From CATOSD01 sp965226695 (GTDB taxonomy: Bacteria; Chloroflexota; Dehalococcoidia; Lucifugimonadales; CATOSD01), in NCBI GenBank assembly GCA_965226695.1, contig OZ245405.1, positions 3,162,001 to 3,226,000 of the forward strand: a DNA stretch of 64,000 nt. The letters run 5' to 3'. Below are positions 34,515 to 43,351 of the stretch, piece by piece; the stretch's first letter is position 1, and the number at the start of each line of letters is the position of its first letter. Both the position numbers and the translations under genes were made by a program. The notes below the pieces were generated by a model that did no database searches, was not told the DNA's origin, and saw only the letters and a program-made list of their open reading frames with translations.

Positions 34515-34557
34515 TTGAATTACGAGGCTAAATTGGACGCACCCACGGGAGTAGTCC

Positions 34558-35754
34558 ATGGAAGGCAAGAGATTCATCCAGAAGATTCGCTTGGAGAACA
34601 TCCTCTCCTTTGGGCCTAATGCCGACCCGCTTTCTCTGGAGCCTCTGAACGTTCTGATAGGGCCAAATGCTTCCGGCAAGTCCAACCTGATAGCGGCGTT
34701 GTCCCTGCTCGCGGCCGCACCTTGGGACTTACAAGCACCTACCCGCGAGGGCGGCGGCGTCCGAGAATGGCCTTGGAAGGGCGACGCCAAGTCCAAATCG
34801 GCCACCTTGGAAGCGACGCTGTCGTACCCATCAGGGGACATCCCCATCAGGTATCGTATTTCGTTCTCGGAAAGTGGTGACCGGTTCGCGCTGCGAGAAG
34901 AGACTATTGAGAGCGCAAGACCCTTCGATCAGTATGACCGACCGTACATCTACTACCATAATCCCATTCAGGGAAACCCTATCATCAATGTCAAAGGGGA
35001 GAGTGATCCACGACGGCTTGAGCCGGATTCGGTGTTGCCGGACCAGTCGATACTCTCCCAACGTAAAGACCCCGACTCTTACCCCGAGTTGACCTACCTC
35101 GCTTTGAGGTTCTCTCAGATGGCCTTCTACCGAGAGTGGAGTCTAGGCCGCTCATCGCAGCCGCGCCAATCCCAGAAGCCCGACCTCCAGCAGGACAGAC
35201 TCCTGGAGGACGCATCCAATCTCGGCGTGGTGCTGAGCGATTTGCTGAACCAGCCAGAGGCGAAAACGCGGATTGTGGAGAATATGAGAACCTTCATGCA
35301 TGAGTTCAGGGACCTCAACGTCCTTGTTAGAGGCGGCACGGTGCAGATATTCTTCCAGGAAGACGGCCTTCGCGAGAACATACCCGCCAGCCGTCTATCC
35401 GACGGCAGCTTGCGCTACCTGTGCCTTCTCGCTGTGCTGTGCCATCCCACGCCGCCGCCTGTCATCTGCATCGAAGAGCCTGAGCTAGGACTGCACCCCG
35501 ACATCATTCCGCAGGTAGCTAAGCTCCTGGTGGAGGCATCAGCACGCAGCCAGATATTCGTAACCACTCACTCCGACATCCTGGTGGACGCACTGACAAA
35601 CACTCCAGAGGCCATCATCGTCTGCGAGAAATTGGACGGGGCCACCCAGCTACGCCGCCTCAAGGATGTGGAAGGAATCCAGTCGTGGCTAGATGAGTAT
35701 AGGTTAGGCGAAATCTGGATGAGGGGAGCAATGGGGGGAACTCGGTGGTGGTGA
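34558..35754 (+). CDS. AAA_21-type ATPase of a two-gene putative defence module
   Basis: 398 residues. It is an SMC/OLD-like ABC ATPase: IRLENILSFGP at the N-terminus, Walker A IGPNASGKSN (Lys41), signature-like ASRLSDGSLRYL, Walker B VICIEEPELGLHP and a switch His in THSDILVDAL. It lacks a C-terminal TOPRIM domain, but the next gene (DUF4276) overlaps its stop and is thought to have a TOPRIM-like fold. Pairs of this kind resemble OLD and PARIS systems, in which an ATPase senses phage and the partner acts as effector. The function is inferred from that analogy. Confidence 0.85.
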   Translation: MEGKRFIQKIRLENILSFGPNADPLSLEPLNVLIGPNASGKSNLIAALSLLAAAPWDLQAPTREGGGVREWPWKGDAKSKSATLEATLSYPSGDIPIRYRISFSESGDRFALREETIESARPFDQYDRPYIYYHNPIQGNPIINVKGESDPRRLEPDSVLPDQSILSQRKDPDSYPELTYLALRFSQMAFYREWSLGRSSQPRQSQKPDLQQDRLLEDASNLGVVLSDLLNQPEAKTRIVENMRTFMHEFRDLNVLVRGGTVQIFFQEDGLRENIPASRLSDGSLRYLCLLAVLCHPTPPPVICIEEPELGLHPDIIPQVAKLLVEASARSQIFVTTHSDILVDALTNTPEAIIVCEKLDGATQLRRLKDVEGIQSWLDEYRLGEIWMRGAMGGTRWW

Positions 35755-36332
35755 CTCAAGTCTTCGTTGAAGGCGGGGGAGGGAATCGCCATCAACTGAG
35801 AGAGGCCCGCGATGCCTTTCGCGAGTTTCTGGCCAGAGCAGGGGCAGATCTGCGACTAATTCGGGTCATAGCCTGCGGTCCCCGCGGAAACGCCTATAAC
35901 AAATTCAGGAGCGCGGTTAGCACCGACCGGCCCGCCGTGCTCTTGGTTGATGCGGAATCGCCCGTTACTGCTCCTGGACCTTGGCAGCATCTGCGGACAA
36001 GCGACGGCTGGGCACGGCCCCGTGGCGCGACGGACGACCAATGCCACCTCATGGTCCAAGTCATGGAATCGTGGTTTCTCGCCGACGCCGATGCCCTGGA
36101 ATCCTTCTACGGATCGGGCTTTCGGAAGCAGGCCCTTCCACGCAATCCTAACGTCGAAGAGATACCCAAAGAAGATGTGCTCAGAGACCTTGACCGGGCT
36201 GCCCGCGGGACCCAGAAGGGTGGCTACAGTAAGGGCAAGCACGGGTTTGAGATTCTGGACCGCCTGGACCCCGACAAGGTCAGGGCAGCGTCGCCCTATG
36301 CCAACCGATTCCTAGGTACGCTCACCATCTAG
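35751..36332 (+). CDS. DUF4276 family protein (TOPRIM-like partner of the ATPase)
   Basis: About 193 residues. The GTG at 35751 overlaps the upstream TGA as GTGA, with a G-rich ribosome site; two more GTG codons lie just upstream. DUF4276 features: VFVEGGGGNRHQLREAR at the N-terminus (a TOPRIM-like Glu), VLLVDAESPV (acidic pair), and HLMVQVMESWFLADADAL. Translational coupling to the ATPase says the two act together. Confidence 0.85.
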   Translation: MTQVFVEGGGGNRHQLREARDAFREFLARAGADLRLIRVIACGPRGNAYNKFRSAVSTDRPAVLLVDAESPVTAPGPWQHLRTSDGWARPRGATDDQCHLMVQVMESWFLADADALESFYGSGFRKQALPRNPNVEEIPKEDVLRDLDRAARGTQKGGYSKGKHGFEILDRLDPDKVRAASPYANRFLGTLTI

Positions 36333-36378
36333 CACGAGGCCAAGAGTGGATGCGTAGGGACGGCTTAGGCCATTTGCA

Positions 36379-36930
36379 CTACTCGAACATGTCCTTCACG
36401 GGCATCTGCCATCCGGGCACGATGTCGCTGACTTCCAGCGTGTCGGATTCGGTCAGTTCGACCGTGTCCGACAGCGAGCGGTGGACCCTGACTGTGCGGC
36501 GGCGCGGGTTTACGACGATGACCGCCAGCGTTCCGGCCGCCAGGTAGTCCGCCACTTTTTCGTCGACTTCCGTGTAGAGGTCGCTGGGCGAGATCACCTC
36601 GATTGCGACATCTGGAGGGCCGGGGAAGAAGCCGGCAACATCAGCTGCCGCCTCGAGTCGTTCCTGCCGAACGAAAGCCACGTCCGGGACGCGGACGTGG
36701 TCGGGATCCGACCTGAGCACGAACCCAGTGTCGGCAATCAACAAGGTGCCGAGACCATCTGACTCCACGTACGTGCCAAGCCGCAAAGCTATGGCCCACG
36801 CTATCTTGCCATGGGGGAACCCGGCAGGCGGCATCTTCCGCAACTCTCCCCTCACCAGTTCGTAGCGATATCCGTCGTCTGGCATCCTCACCAGATCGTC
36901 CGCCGTTACAAGCTGTTCGGTCGTGGCCAC
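36379..36930 (-). CDS. Uma2 family (DUF820) putative endonuclease
   Basis: 183 residues with a PD-(D/E)xK-like core: MPDDGYRYELVRGELRKM at the N-terminus, VRVPDVAFV (catalytic Asp) and DVAIEVISPSD (Glu; EVxSPS motif). The family expands in cyanobacteria and Chloroflexi, with unclear function. It converges with the DUF4276 gene 46 nt away. Confidence 0.9.
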   Translation of the reverse strand: MATTEQLVTADDLVRMPDDGYRYELVRGELRKMPPAGFPHGKIAWAIALRLGTYVESDGLGTLLIADTGFVLRSDPDHVRVPDVAFVRQERLEAAADVAGFFPGPPDVAIEVISPSDLYTEVDEKVADYLAAGTLAVIVVNPRRRTVRVHRSLSDTVELTESDTLEVSDIVPGWQMPVKDMFE

Positions 36931-36976
36931 GGCGCACCTCCTCCGGTCGCCTTTGCGGTACTGTTCGCGGCGGCGT

Positions 36977-38317
36977 TTAGCCCACTTCCACAGTCGCGGT
37001 CCCGTCTTCGATCTTGATGCTGGTGCCGTACTTCGACGACATGTCCCTCATGCCCTCGAGGACCAGCTCCGCGGTCTCGCCCCCGGCCAGCAGCGGGCGG
37101 CCGCGCGATCCGCGCGAGCGGAGGAATCCCAGGTCCAGCGGGATGAGCTCGATGCCCGTTAGCCTGTGGTCCTCGAATTTCACCCGCGCCATAGTGCTGC
37201 GCCATTGCAGCGGGTCAGCCGGCATGCCCTTCGTGTCCAGGGCCGAGCGGGCGTCGTAGAAGTCCGCGGGCACGGCGTCCCAACCGAGTCCCTGGCGCAG
37301 GTAGTTGTCCTGGGGCATAAGCTCCACGGTGTCGTTCTGCATCACGAAATCGCCCAGGCTGTGGAATATCGGCTTGCCCTTGTAGACTTCCATACCCCGG
37401 TCGCGGTGCGGGCCATGCCCCACGTACACGTCGGCGCCGTGATCGATGGCGGCCTTGGCGAGCGCCACGGCGTGGTCGCCCGGGTCCGCGCCCGTCGCGC
37501 CACCCTCGTGGTTGTGCATCGTCACGATCACCCAGTCGGCCATGCGCCGGGCGTCCGAGACCCGCTGCAATATCTGGTCCATGTCGTAGGGGTCGGGCAC
37601 GCGGCGCTTGCTGAACGACTCACCAAGCACGTATTTCAGCGTGGGGTTGGGGCTGTACATCGGCTGGCCCATCAGGTGGAACACCGAATCCGAATCGCCG
37701 TCGAAACCGCGGGCGCGCTTCTGGTCCTCGAATCCCAGCTCCTCGCTCATGCGGCGCAGCGCGTCTAAGGTGGGCCGATCGACGGTGAACTCGGCGGTGC
37801 TGCGCAGCCAGCTTACGCCCGGGCGGCCGAGCATATCGCGGCGCTGCTCGCCGGCTCGGCTCTCGGCGGGGCCTGAGTCGGTGACCGAAATGAGCGCGAC
37901 GCGGCCCGCGTCGGTGTCCAGGTAGGCCGGCGCCCTCGCCTCCGCGAGGTTGCGCCCGCTGCCGGCGTGAGCCAGCCCTGCGTCGTCCAGTTGCTGGATG
38001 TTCTCCAACACTCCGCCCTCGCCGAAGTCGTAGGCGTGGTTGTTGGAGCACGAGACCAGGTTGATGCCCAGCCACTGAAGCTCTTTGATGTTGGCGGGGT
38101 CCGACCTCATGTAGGTGCCCAACTGGTGTGGGTTAGGTGAGTGGGCGTAGTCGTGGAACAGCATTTCGGCGTTCGTGAAGGAGACGTCGCCGCCCTGGAT
38201 GATCTCTCTCATCCTCGTGAAACGCTCTTCCTTGAAAACACGCATTCTCCGGCTTATCAGGGACTCGCCCGTCAGCACCATCGAGATGTCGCCGGACTCG
38301 GAGTTGTAAAGTGTCAC
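36977..38317 (-). CDS. CapA-like metallophosphatase-fold protein
   Basis: 446 residues. The family of poly-gamma-glutamate capsule protein CapA is shown by FTNAEMLFHD, LVSCSNNHAYDFGEGG, VIVTMHNHEGG, DVYVGHGPHRDRGMEVY and PIFHSLGDFV, in the expected order. The first metal motif, normally GD near the N-terminus, is here VLTGESL, so metal binding may be altered. No signal peptide or transmembrane helix is visible, unlike PgsA/CapA. It probably hydrolyses some phosphoester or ligates Glu; the role is unknown. Confidence 0.87.
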   Translation of the reverse strand: MTLYNSESGDISMVLTGESLISRRMRVFKEERFTRMREIIQGGDVSFTNAEMLFHDYAHSPNPHQLGTYMRSDPANIKELQWLGINLVSCSNNHAYDFGEGGVLENIQQLDDAGLAHAGSGRNLAEARAPAYLDTDAGRVALISVTDSGPAESRAGEQRRDMLGRPGVSWLRSTAEFTVDRPTLDALRRMSEELGFEDQKRARGFDGDSDSVFHLMGQPMYSPNPTLKYVLGESFSKRRVPDPYDMDQILQRVSDARRMADWVIVTMHNHEGGATGADPGDHAVALAKAAIDHGADVYVGHGPHRDRGMEVYKGKPIFHSLGDFVMQNDTVELMPQDNYLRQGLGWDAVPADFYDARSALDTKGMPADPLQWRSTMARVKFEDHRLTGIELIPLDLGFLRSRGSRGRPLLAGGETAELVLEGMRDMSSKYGTSIKIEDGTATVEVG

Positions 38318-38577
38318 GTCGGTCTCCTTTCGCGGGGAATGGCCAAAGCTTAAGTCAGCACCTACGAAGCGTCAAGGCCACAGGGCGCGCGCAAGCAGGG
38401 AGGGCGAGAATGAGAAGGGTGGCGCGTGGGACCTAAGCGGGAGGCTGGAGTGGAAGATGGGATTCGGAAATTCAGGCGTAACGAGGGCCATAGACGATGC
38501 TTTCGTAGCTAGATGAGCCTCAATCGGCCTTTGGCAGGGTGTGCAAAGCTGTCGGCATTGTCGGCATATGCCTATGA

Positions 38578-38889
38578 TCAACCGGACCGGGTTAGATTCA
38601 AATAGGCTCTGTGGGTCTTAACGAAAGTCTGGGCTGGCTCCCTTTCGTACTCAGCCCAGGTGTCTACAGTTAACTTCGCAGAACGGTTCAAATCGGTTCC
38701 TGGTATGGAGTGGTCTAGAGAGTCAAAGTTAGCTTTTCGCATCATGATAGAGGCTTTGGTGCGATTCATGGCTTTAGCGAGTATTCCGATGGCCGGATGT
38801 CTGATAGTCAGTTGCTCTTTGTATGCGAGTTTAGCGTATAAGACTGCCATGTCCTGTTCTAGCATCCATCTGCGTCCACGTGCCATCAT
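38578..38889 (-). CDS. Small protein like the N-terminal domain of HNH endonucleases
   Basis: 103 residues. RRWMLEQDMAVLYAKLAYK, then HPAIGILAKAMNRTKASIMMRKANFDSLD, match the helical SANT-like module that precedes HNH nuclease domains in some restriction enzymes. Here the chain ends after the module, so there is no nuclease part: either a DNA-binding fragment or a truncation. The surrounding DNA (38560-38960) is clearly lower in GC than its neighbours, which suggests recent transfer. Confidence 0.55.
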   Translation of the reverse strand: MMARGRRWMLEQDMAVLYAKLAYKEQLTIRHPAIGILAKAMNRTKASIMMRKANFDSLDHSIPGTDLNRSAKLTVDTWAEYEREPAQTFVKTHRAYLNLTRSG

Positions 38890-38987
38890 TGTCCCTCTGT
38901 TTCTTCCAGCTCGATCGCTATGTCCCTTGCCTGCTGCTCGAGATCAGCTATTCGCGTAGTGTGATCTAGCCGATGGCGTGGGCAGAT

Positions 38988-39950
38988 TCAGCGCGAGGGC
39001 GTTAGGTCCGCGATGACGACGCTCGGGCTTGAGTAACCAGCCTCGACCATAACCGATATGAGGACGGCCGATTGCGGCACCGTAAATGTCACCCAACCAC
39101 GTACACTCTGTCCACGACCCAAATCGCCAGAACTAAATCGGGGTTCAACGTCTGCATATCCGCCTCTGCTGTACACGTACCCATCGCTGTCTTGCACTGA
39201 AAAGTTGAGCGGGTTGTAGGTGTCGTCAGCAAGGAAAGCCTGCTGCGTAATGTCGATTGCTATCAGCCGCCTGCCGGGATCCACATCCCGTCTTGCCGGC
39301 GCGGGGTCTCGTATCTCGTTCACAGTGTACTTGCTGGCTCCGGCTGTGACGGCGCCAAAGGTGACCGTCGGGGTGGGGGTGGGCGCGGGCGCGATGACCA
39401 GCTTTGCGCGCCACTCCTTCATCGGCTCCTCGATGGCCTGGTAGGGCACGGAGTAGAAGCTGAGCGTCTCGGTGCCGCGCGCGGTGTTGATACCCAGCAC
39501 CCTGGCTTCGGGCATGGAAAACAGGGGGCCGCCGCTGTTGCCGGGGTTGAGCGGCGCCGAGTGAGGGATGAAATCGAATTCTGCGCTGAGCGCATCGGAC
39601 TCGACGACCTCGCCGACGGTCGCGGTGATGCCGCCCACCGAGCCTCGAGGATAGCCGACGGCCACGACCTGCGTTCCCACGCCGGGACTGATCGGCTCCC
39701 AGGGCAGGGCGGTGAAGTCATAGGAGCAGCAGACCGCGAGGACGGCCACGTCCCTGTCCGCGTCCCACCCAAGCAGAAGCGCCTCATAGGACTGGCCATC
39801 GAGGAGCTGCACGTCGATGGCGTCGGCGTCCTCGATAACGTGGTGGTTGGTGGCGACGAAGGCGGTGGTCTCCTCGGTCGCGAAGATAAAGCCTGAGCCT
39901 GAGCCGTATCTCGTCTCAACCCTGACGATGCCGACCTGAACCCGCTGCAC
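38988..39950 (-). CDS. Trypsin-like (S1C) serine protease, separated from its secretion leader
   Basis: 320 residues. The catalytic triad is visible: His in VATNHHVIED, Asp in WDADRDVAVLAV and Ser in LNPGNSGGPLF. A C-terminal beta-rich domain of about 130 residues follows a Pro-Thr hinge (APTPTPTVTFG). There is no signal peptide in this frame; the lipoprotein leader and linker lie just upstream in another frame (39916-40404). In the intact gene at 59955 leader, Pro-rich linker and protease are one chain, so this is probably one frameshifted gene. The frame directly upstream reads DPSPPPSTPAELVQRVQ and has a TGA before that. Confidence 0.8.
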   Translation of the reverse strand: MQRVQVGIVRVETRYGSGSGFIFATEETTAFVATNHHVIEDADAIDVQLLDGQSYEALLLGWDADRDVAVLAVCCSYDFTALPWEPISPGVGTQVVAVGYPRGSVGGITATVGEVVESDALSAEFDFIPHSAPLNPGNSGGPLFSMPEARVLGINTARGTETLSFYSVPYQAIEEPMKEWRAKLVIAPAPTPTPTVTFGAVTAGASKYTVNEIRDPAPARRDVDPGRRLIAIDITQQAFLADDTYNPLNFSVQDSDGYVYSRGGYADVEPRFSSGDLGRGQSVRGWVTFTVPQSAVLISVMVEAGYSSPSVVIADLTPSR

Positions 39951-40404
39951 CAGCTCCGCCGGCGTTGATGGAGGAGGTGATGGGTCGGTTCAGTCGGTGG
40001 ATGTCGGCAGCGTCGGCGTGGGAGTCCGGTTCAGGCGTGGGGGTTGGAGTGGATGTCGGCGTGGGAGTCGGTTCAGGCGTGGGGGTTGGAGTGGATGTCG
40101 GCGTGGGAGTCGGTTCAGGCGTGGGGGTTGGAGTGGATGTCGGCGTAGCAGTGGGCAGCGGCGTCGACATGGGAGTCGGTTCAGGCGTGACCGCCGGCGA
40201 CAGTGTGGCCGCGGCCACGGGTGCTGGTTCGAGCGTGGGAAACGGCGTGTAGGTCGGCAGCGGCGTGTACGTGGGCAGCGGCGTGTAGGTCGGCGCCGGC
40301 GCGGACGCTGGCCCCGGTGTGGGTTCGAGCGTTACTTCGCACGCCAGCAGAACCAGCACTCCGAGCAGGGCCGTGGACAAAACGAAATGCAGCCCGGTTC
40401 TCAC
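39916..40404 (-). CDS. Lipoprotein leader and Pro-Thr linker (5' part of a broken protease gene)
   Basis: The chain begins MRTGLHFVLSTALLGVLVLLACEV, a type II signal peptide with lipobox LLAC. It continues as TPLPTYTPLPTYT and TPTSTPTPTPEP repeats. After about residue 130 the sequence turns to SHADAADIHRL, which is the repeat read out of frame: at 40029 one repeat unit has an extra C compared with its copies. The protease frame then follows. I read this as the leader of the protease at 38988-39950, split by an indel and a nearby TGA. Confidence 0.65.
   Translation of the reverse strand: MRTGLHFVLSTALLGVLVLLACEVTLEPTPGPASAPAPTYTPLPTYTPLPTYTPFPTLEPAPVAAATLSPAVTPEPTPMSTPLPTATPTSTPTPTPEPTPTPTSTPTPTPEPTPTPTSTPTPTPEPDSHADAADIHRLNRPITSSINAGGAGAAGSGRHRQG
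40020..40140 (-). repeat. Tandem repeat of the Pro-Thr linker
   Basis: A 42-bp unit (ggcgtgggagtcggttcagg...) occurs about three times and encodes PTSTPTPTPEPTPT. The first copy on the plus strand has an inserted C near 40029, which breaks the frame. Confidence 0.8.
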
Positions 40405-40500
40405 TTACGGCACCTCAGCACTCTCTTTTCAGTGCCAGTACAGTCAAAATGTCGGCATCGGGGCAGGAACCGCGCCTTGCCAGCCACGAATTGGGGAGGC

Positions 40501-40575
40501 TGGAGCGGAAGATGGGATTTGAACCCACGACCCTCTCCTTGGCAAGGAGATGCTCTACCACTGAGCCACTTCCGC
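40501..40575 (-). tRNA. tRNA-Gly (GCC)
   Basis: The reverse complement gives acceptor GCGGAAG/CTTCCGC, anticodon stem-loop TCTCC-TTGCCAA-GGAGA (anticodon GCC), T loop GTTCAAATC and an encoded CCA. Confidence 0.95.
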
Positions 40576-40611
40576 CCTTGCTCCGTAACGTCGGCCCGCT
40601 GGGCCGGCACG

Positions 40612-40684
<73 letters not shown>

Positions 40685-40914
40685 TCCATAGATATGGTAG
40701 TAGTGTGCGTGCGTCGATGTCAACCGCCTGGAGAGGGCGTAGATGTGAGCGTTCAGCGAGCCGCAGTCTTGAGATCGACCAACGCTCAAACACCGATTTC
40801 GAACGGATGCCCACTCGCCCGCCAATTCGCTTTGTCGGGCCGTTTGGTGTATTGTAAGGGGACTCGCGCTGCCCGCTTTCCCACGCGCGGGCGTCGCTCT
40901 AATGGAGGGACACG

Positions 40915-42297
40915 TTGGCCGATTACGACGTGTTGATTCTGGGTTCTGGGCCGGGCGGATACATCGCCGCCGTTCGCGCCGGGCAACTCGGCATGCGCAC
41001 GGTGGTGGTGGAAAACCGCGAACTGGGCGGCGTTTGCCTCAACTGGGGATGCATCCCCAGCAAGGCGTTACTCCGTAACGCCGAGGTGCTCGACACATTC
41101 CGCCATGCCAAAGAGTACGGCATCAGCTTCGATAACCTGCAGTTCGACTTCGGCCACGCCGTGGACCGAAGCCGCACGGTCGTCAGGCGGCTCACCAACG
41201 GCATCGGCTACCTGTTCAAGAAGAACAACGTGGCCGTCGTCAGGGGCACCGGCGTATTCGAGACAGCGAACAAAGTCTCGATAGCCGGAACGGGCCAGAG
41301 CCTGACCGCCGACAACGTTATCGTCGCCACCGGCGCGAGCCAACGCTATCTGCCCAACCTTCCCATCGATCACAAGGTGGTGGTCACCAGCCGCGACGCC
41401 CTGGAGATGCGCGACGTACCCGCAAGAGTCGTAATCGTGGGCGGCGGCGCGACCGGCGCCGAGTTCGCCTACATCTATCGGGCCTACGGGGCTGAGGTCA
41501 CCATCGTAGAGTTGCTGACGCGCATCGTGCCACAAGAGGACGAGGAGGTCAGCGAGCAGCTCGATCGGGCGTTTCGCAGGCAGGGCATAAAGGTGCTCGC
41601 CGGCGCGAGCGTCAGCAGCGTGAACGTGGTAGGCGGCACGGCGACGGTGGGCATATCCGCCGGCCTCCAGGCATCCTCCATCGAGTGCGACCGAGTACTG
41701 GTTGCCGTGGGTGTGAAGGGCAACACTGCCGGCATAGGCTTGGAACGCGTGGGCGTGGAGACGATCAACAGCTTCGTCACCATAGACGAGCGCATGCGGA
41801 CCAACGTGCCGGGCGTGTACGCCATTGGCGACGTGACCGGCAAGATGCTGCTGGCCCACGTGGCCTCCGCGCAGGGCGTGGCCGCCGTGGAGCACATAGC
41901 GGGGCTGTCGCCGCCGGAGCTGGACTACTCCACAATGCCCCGGGCCATCTACTGCAAGCCCCAGGTGGCGAGCTTCGGGTTGACCGAGGCCCAAGCGCGA
42001 GAGCGCGGCTACAGCGTCAAGATCGGCAAGTTCCCACTTTCGGCCAGCGGCAAGGCGATGGCGATGGGCGAGACGCTCGGCCTGGTCAAACTGGTGGTCA
42101 ACGCTGATACCGGAGAGATCCTCGGCGCGCACATGATAGGCCCCGAGGTGACCGAGCTGCTGGGCGAAGCGTCGCTCGTGAACCTGTTGGAAGGCACGAC
42201 CAAGGAGCTGGGCTGGCTCGTGCATCCGCACCCGACCATTTCCGAGACTATCAAGGAGGCCGCGCTCGCAGCCGAGGGCGTGGCGGTGCACGTCTGA
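40915..42297 (+). CDS. lpdA: Dihydrolipoyl dehydrogenase (E3)
   Basis: 460 residues from a TTG start with GGAGGG upstream. The FAD site is LILGSGPGGYIAAVRA; the redox disulfide is GGVCLNWGCIPSKALL; the NAD site is VVIVGGGATGAEFAYIY; the C-terminal interface HPHPTISETIKEAA carries the active-site His-Glu. It reoxidises dihydrolipoyl groups on E2 and passes electrons to NAD. It heads the pyruvate dehydrogenase cluster E3-E1 alpha-E1 beta-E2. Confidence 0.95.
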   Translation: MADYDVLILGSGPGGYIAAVRAGQLGMRTVVVENRELGGVCLNWGCIPSKALLRNAEVLDTFRHAKEYGISFDNLQFDFGHAVDRSRTVVRRLTNGIGYLFKKNNVAVVRGTGVFETANKVSIAGTGQSLTADNVIVATGASQRYLPNLPIDHKVVVTSRDALEMRDVPARVVIVGGGATGAEFAYIYRAYGAEVTIVELLTRIVPQEDEEVSEQLDRAFRRQGIKVLAGASVSSVNVVGGTATVGISAGLQASSIECDRVLVAVGVKGNTAGIGLERVGVETINSFVTIDERMRTNVPGVYAIGDVTGKMLLAHVASAQGVAAVEHIAGLSPPELDYSTMPRAIYCKPQVASFGLTEAQARERGYSVKIGKFPLSASGKAMAMGETLGLVKLVVNADTGEILGAHMIGPEVTELLGEASLVNLLEGTTKELGWLVHPHPTISETIKEAALAAEGVAVHV

Positions 42298-42362
42298 GCC
42301 GTGGAAAGCCAGAAGCGGAACTCGAAGCTCGAAGATTCCCTTTAGCCAGTTGGGATTGAACC

Positions 42363-43337
42363 ATGCGCACGGCATCCAAAATCGAACAGAGCCAGATGAC
42401 CGAGTATTACCGGATGATGCTGCTTATTCGCCGATTCGAGGAGGCGTGCGGACGACTGTACACGCAGGGCAAGATAAGGGGATTCCTGCACCTGTACATC
42501 GGCGAGGAGGCCATCGCCACCGGCGCCATGTCCGCGCTCGATAAGACGGACTACGTGGTGAGCCACTACCGCGACCACGGCCACGCGCTGGCCAAGGGCA
42601 TGGACCCGAACGTGGTTATGGCCGAGTTGTACGGCAAGGCCACGGGCAGCAGCGGGGGAAAGGGCGGCTCGATGCACCTTTTCGACGCGGAGATGAATTT
42701 CATGGGCGGCTACGCCATCGTCGGCGGCCAGTTGCCCATCGCGACGGGTCTCGCTCTTGCCAGCAAGTATCGCGGCGACGGGCGGGTCACGGTGTGCTTC
42801 TTCGGCGACGGCGCAGTCAACCAGGGCGAGTTCCACGAGGCGCTCAATCTCGCCTCCCTCTGGGGGCTGCCGGTGATCTTCTTCCTGGAAAACAACCTGT
42901 ACGGCATGGGTACCCACGTGGAGTTGACCCACGCCGGCGGCCAGGACATTTACCTTGCCGCCGAGTCGTACAGGATACCCGCCGCGCAGATCGACGGTAT
43001 GGACGTGCTGGCCGTGCGCGACGCCACGACAGAGGCCGTCAAGCGCGTGCGTGAGGGCAAAGGACCGGTGTTCCTCGAAGCCATGACGTACAGGTTCCGC
43101 GGCCATTCGATGTCCGATCCGTCCGCGTACCGCGCCTCGCTCGAGGTCGACCAGTGGCGCACCCGCGACCCCATCGACTCCTTCAAGGCGATGTCACTAA
43201 GCGAGGATCTCATCACCGCGGAGGAGTTCGTGGCTATCGATCGCGAGGTCGAGGCCGCCGTCCAGGAGGCGGTACGATTCGCCGATGAGAGTCCCGTACC
43301 CGATCTCTCCTCTCGATTCCACCACGTTTACGCCTGA
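42363..43337 (+). CDS. pdhA: Pyruvate dehydrogenase E1 component, alpha subunit
   Basis: 324 residues. The thiamine diphosphate motif GDG(x)24-27NN is CFFGDGAVNQGEFHEALNLA through FLENN. GSSGGKGGSMHLFD, SHYRDHGHALAKG and the phosphorylation-loop-like YRFRGHSMSDP are typical of E1 alpha. It decarboxylates a 2-oxoacid with the beta subunit. Acetoin or branched-chain dehydrogenase is an alternative, but the four-gene set with E3 first best fits pyruvate. The E1 beta start lies 15 nt downstream. Confidence 0.92.
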   Translation: MRTASKIEQSQMTEYYRMMLLIRRFEEACGRLYTQGKIRGFLHLYIGEEAIATGAMSALDKTDYVVSHYRDHGHALAKGMDPNVVMAELYGKATGSSGGKGGSMHLFDAEMNFMGGYAIVGGQLPIATGLALASKYRGDGRVTVCFFGDGAVNQGEFHEALNLASLWGLPVIFFLENNLYGMGTHVELTHAGGQDIYLAAESYRIPAAQIDGMDVLAVRDATTEAVKRVREGKGPVFLEAMTYRFRGHSMSDPSAYRASLEVDQWRTRDPIDSFKAMSLSEDLITAEEFVAIDREVEAAVQEAVRFADESPVPDLSSRFHHVYA

Positions 43338-43351
43338 GCTTGGAGCGGCGG

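Noticed and set aside
39950..40030. TGA before the protease frame as a further selenocysteine codon
   Set aside because: It lies in a Pro-Thr linker with no redox motif, next to an obvious indel in a repeat. Decay or assembly error explains it.
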